This document shows positions 6,745-7,818 of a DNA stretch of 7,818 nucleotides, piece by piece. Origin of the DNA: Deltaproteobacteria bacterium. GTDB lineage: Bacteria; Desulfobacterota; Desulfobacteria; Desulfobacterales; SURF-15. The position numbers and the translations under genes were made by a program. The stretch covers positions 1-7,818 of the forward strand of contig JAHEHB010000258.1 of assembly GCA_024644775.1 (NCBI GenBank), given 5' to 3'. Position 1 is the stretch's first letter. Each line of letters opens with the position of its first letter. Below the pieces are notes generated by a model. It saw only the letters and a list, made by a program, of their open reading frames with translations. It was not told the DNA's origin and ran no database searches.

Positions 6745-6781
6745 GTTGATTGGTCCAGATTCAGACTGATCCGAAAGAACA

Positions 6782-7818
6782 CTATGACATCCTTTCCAGC
6801 AACTGTTCTAGTTCAATCGTAGCGATGCCGGAGGTGGTGTCTGATACCGCATACGGTACCACCAATGTTCCAGTGTGGAGGAGCGAGCCGCAAGTATAAA
6901 CCACATTCGGCACGTACCCTTCCCGCTCGTATTCGTTTGGAACAATGAGGGGTTCATTCAGTCGTGCAATAACACTGGAGGGATCGTTTAAATCTAATAA
7001 GATAGCACCGATACAATATTTTCGCATTGCACCCACCCCATGCGTCAACAGCAACCAGCCATATTCGGTTTCCACGGGTGAACCACAATTGCCGATCTGA
7101 ACGAATTCCCAAGACTGTGTCGGTTTCTGAAACTTCTGCATATCGTCCCAAAAATGAATGTGCTCAGAATTCATAATAAACAGATTCTCACCGTCTTGCC
7201 GAGAAATCATGACATATTTGCCGTTAATTTTTCGAGGAAATAGGGCCATACCTTTGCCTCTCGCTGCGTTGCCATTGAGGGTCAACATTTTAAATTTTAA
7301 AAAATCCCGTGTCTCTATCAGCATCGGCAGGATATTACGGCCGTTGTAAGCAGTATAGGTTGCATAGTAGCGGGCATCGCCATCATCATCAACGAAACGC
7401 ACAAAGCGTGCATCTTCAATCCCATTGCTCTCGTTTCTTCCGGTAGGAAAAATTACCCGTTCCGATAGCCGACTTCCGGGACGAAACCGCTGAACAAAAT
7501 TGGATCTGGCAACCCAGAAAATCATTTCGATCGTCTCCCGCTGCTCTTTGGAAAGCGATTGTTTTGCCTGAAATTGGTGAAGCGTCTCCTTTAATTCACC
7601 AAACTGAAAGTGATTGGGCAGCGTATCGAATAATTGGTAAACCATATCGCTGCAATCGAGCGCATCTTTGAGGATCATTAAAAAAATATGTTTGTCATAA
7701 GCCGGATTGAGCATGACTTCCGGTGTTTCCACAAAGGGACTGACCGGTCCCACCATCAAGTTGTCGTTTTTATCCAAGATTCCACTACGAAATGTCAATG
7801 AAGATATGTGACCTTCGC
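6782..7818 (-). CDS. GH130-family glycosidase/phosphorylase-like protein, N-terminus outside window
   Basis: The frame is open to the window edge (last full codon GAA at 7814-7816) and ends at TAG 6782-6784, giving 344 visible residues. The upstream in-frame residues EGHISSL run straight into TFRSGILD and look like family sequence, so the TTG at 7798 is probably not the real start. GH130 members phosphorolyse or hydrolyse mannosides with a five-bladed beta-propeller. Seen here: the segment beginning VIFPTGR and reaching GIEDARFVRF, with the catalytic-type Asp encoded around 7403-7423; ATYTAYNG; GKGMALFPRKINGKYVMISRQD; GNCGSPVETEYGW; then DLNDPS and the conserved C-terminal EREGYVPNVVYTCG. The long N-terminal part before the propeller suggests a larger protein than the ~330-residue mannosyl phosphorylases. 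Substrate is unknown, and no sugar-related neighbour is in view. Confidence 0.85.
   Translation of the reverse strand, partial: EGHISSLTFRSGILDKNDNLMVGPVSPFVETPEVMLNPAYDKHIFLMILKDALDCSDMVYQLFDTLPNHFQFGELKETLHQFQAKQSLSKEQRETIEMIFWVARSNFVQRFRPGSRLSERVIFPTGRNESNGIEDARFVRFVDDDGDARYYATYTAYNGRNILPMLIETRDFLKFKMLTLNGNAARGKGMALFPRKINGKYVMISRQDGENLFIMNSEHIHFWDDMQKFQKPTQSWEFVQIGNCGSPVETEYGWLLLTHGVGAMRKYCIGAILLDLNDPSSVIARLNEPLIVPNEYEREGYVPNVVYTCGSLLHTGTLVVPYAVSDTTSGIATIELEQLLERMS

Larger units (their letters stand above)
6388..6781. other. 394-bp gap between the GH130-like gene and the zinc-ribbon gene
   Basis: No convincing gene is seen. Short frames on both strands (6586-6822 plus, 6600-6782 minus) show no family motif or ribosome site. 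The part nearest the GH130-like stop holds a candidate terminator (6690-6744). The AT-rich part around 6400-6540 should contain the promoter of the zinc-ribbon gene, but no clear -35/-10 pair was identified. Confidence 0.5.

Noticed and set aside
6586..6822. Overlapping short frames on both strands (78 codons plus, 60 codons minus) beside the GH130-like gene end
   Set aside because: No recognisable motif, no ribosome site, and the area holds the candidate terminator.
1..7818. tRNA, rRNA, CRISPR array, insertion sequence, phage or defence genes
   Set aside because: None of the expected structures, regular repeats or protein motifs were found on either strand.

Overview
The window looks like chromosomal DNA of a Gram-negative bacterium. 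Intergenic TTGGAATTT-type repeats and the gene mix (sulfatase end, MgtE, RimK cluster, GH130-like protein) resemble, from memory, Desulfobacterota such as Desulfobacterales. This is an inference; no marker gene fixes the taxon. There is no rRNA, tRNA, CRISPR array, phage gene or transposase.

Layout: positions 2-220 (+) hold the GC-rich C-terminal end of an arylsulfatase-type gene, followed by a possible terminator. Every other gene is on the minus strand, so transcription runs from high to low coordinates. In transcription order they are: a GH130-like glycosidase/phosphorylase with its N-terminus outside the window (6782-7818); a 394-bp gap with a candidate terminator; a 72-residue zinc-ribbon protein with a lysine-rich tail (6169-6387); a 702-bp non-coding stretch with two perfect 12-bp hairpins and degenerate repeats (5467-6168); a tightly overlapping three-gene unit (3034-5466); a 262-bp AT-rich gap; and a two-gene ion-transport unit (309-2771).

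The three-gene unit is the most interesting part. It encodes a RimB-like retropepsin-fold protein (DUF785, 'ATP-dependent zinc protease' family), a RimK-type ATP-grasp amino-acid ligase and an AstE/AspA-type M14 zinc amidohydrolase. The first two genes overlap by 4 bp (ATGA) and the last two by up to 41 bp. One ligase that makes amide or peptide bonds plus two enzymes expected to cut such bonds suggests a reversible amino-acid tagging or peptide-synthesis module. Its substrate cannot be read from the sequence.

The ion-transport unit is a MthK-like two-TM potassium channel with RCK domains followed, after 75 bp, by an MgtE magnesium channel with CBS domains. Both are ligand-gated cation channels, and no terminator is visible between them, so they probably share a transcript.
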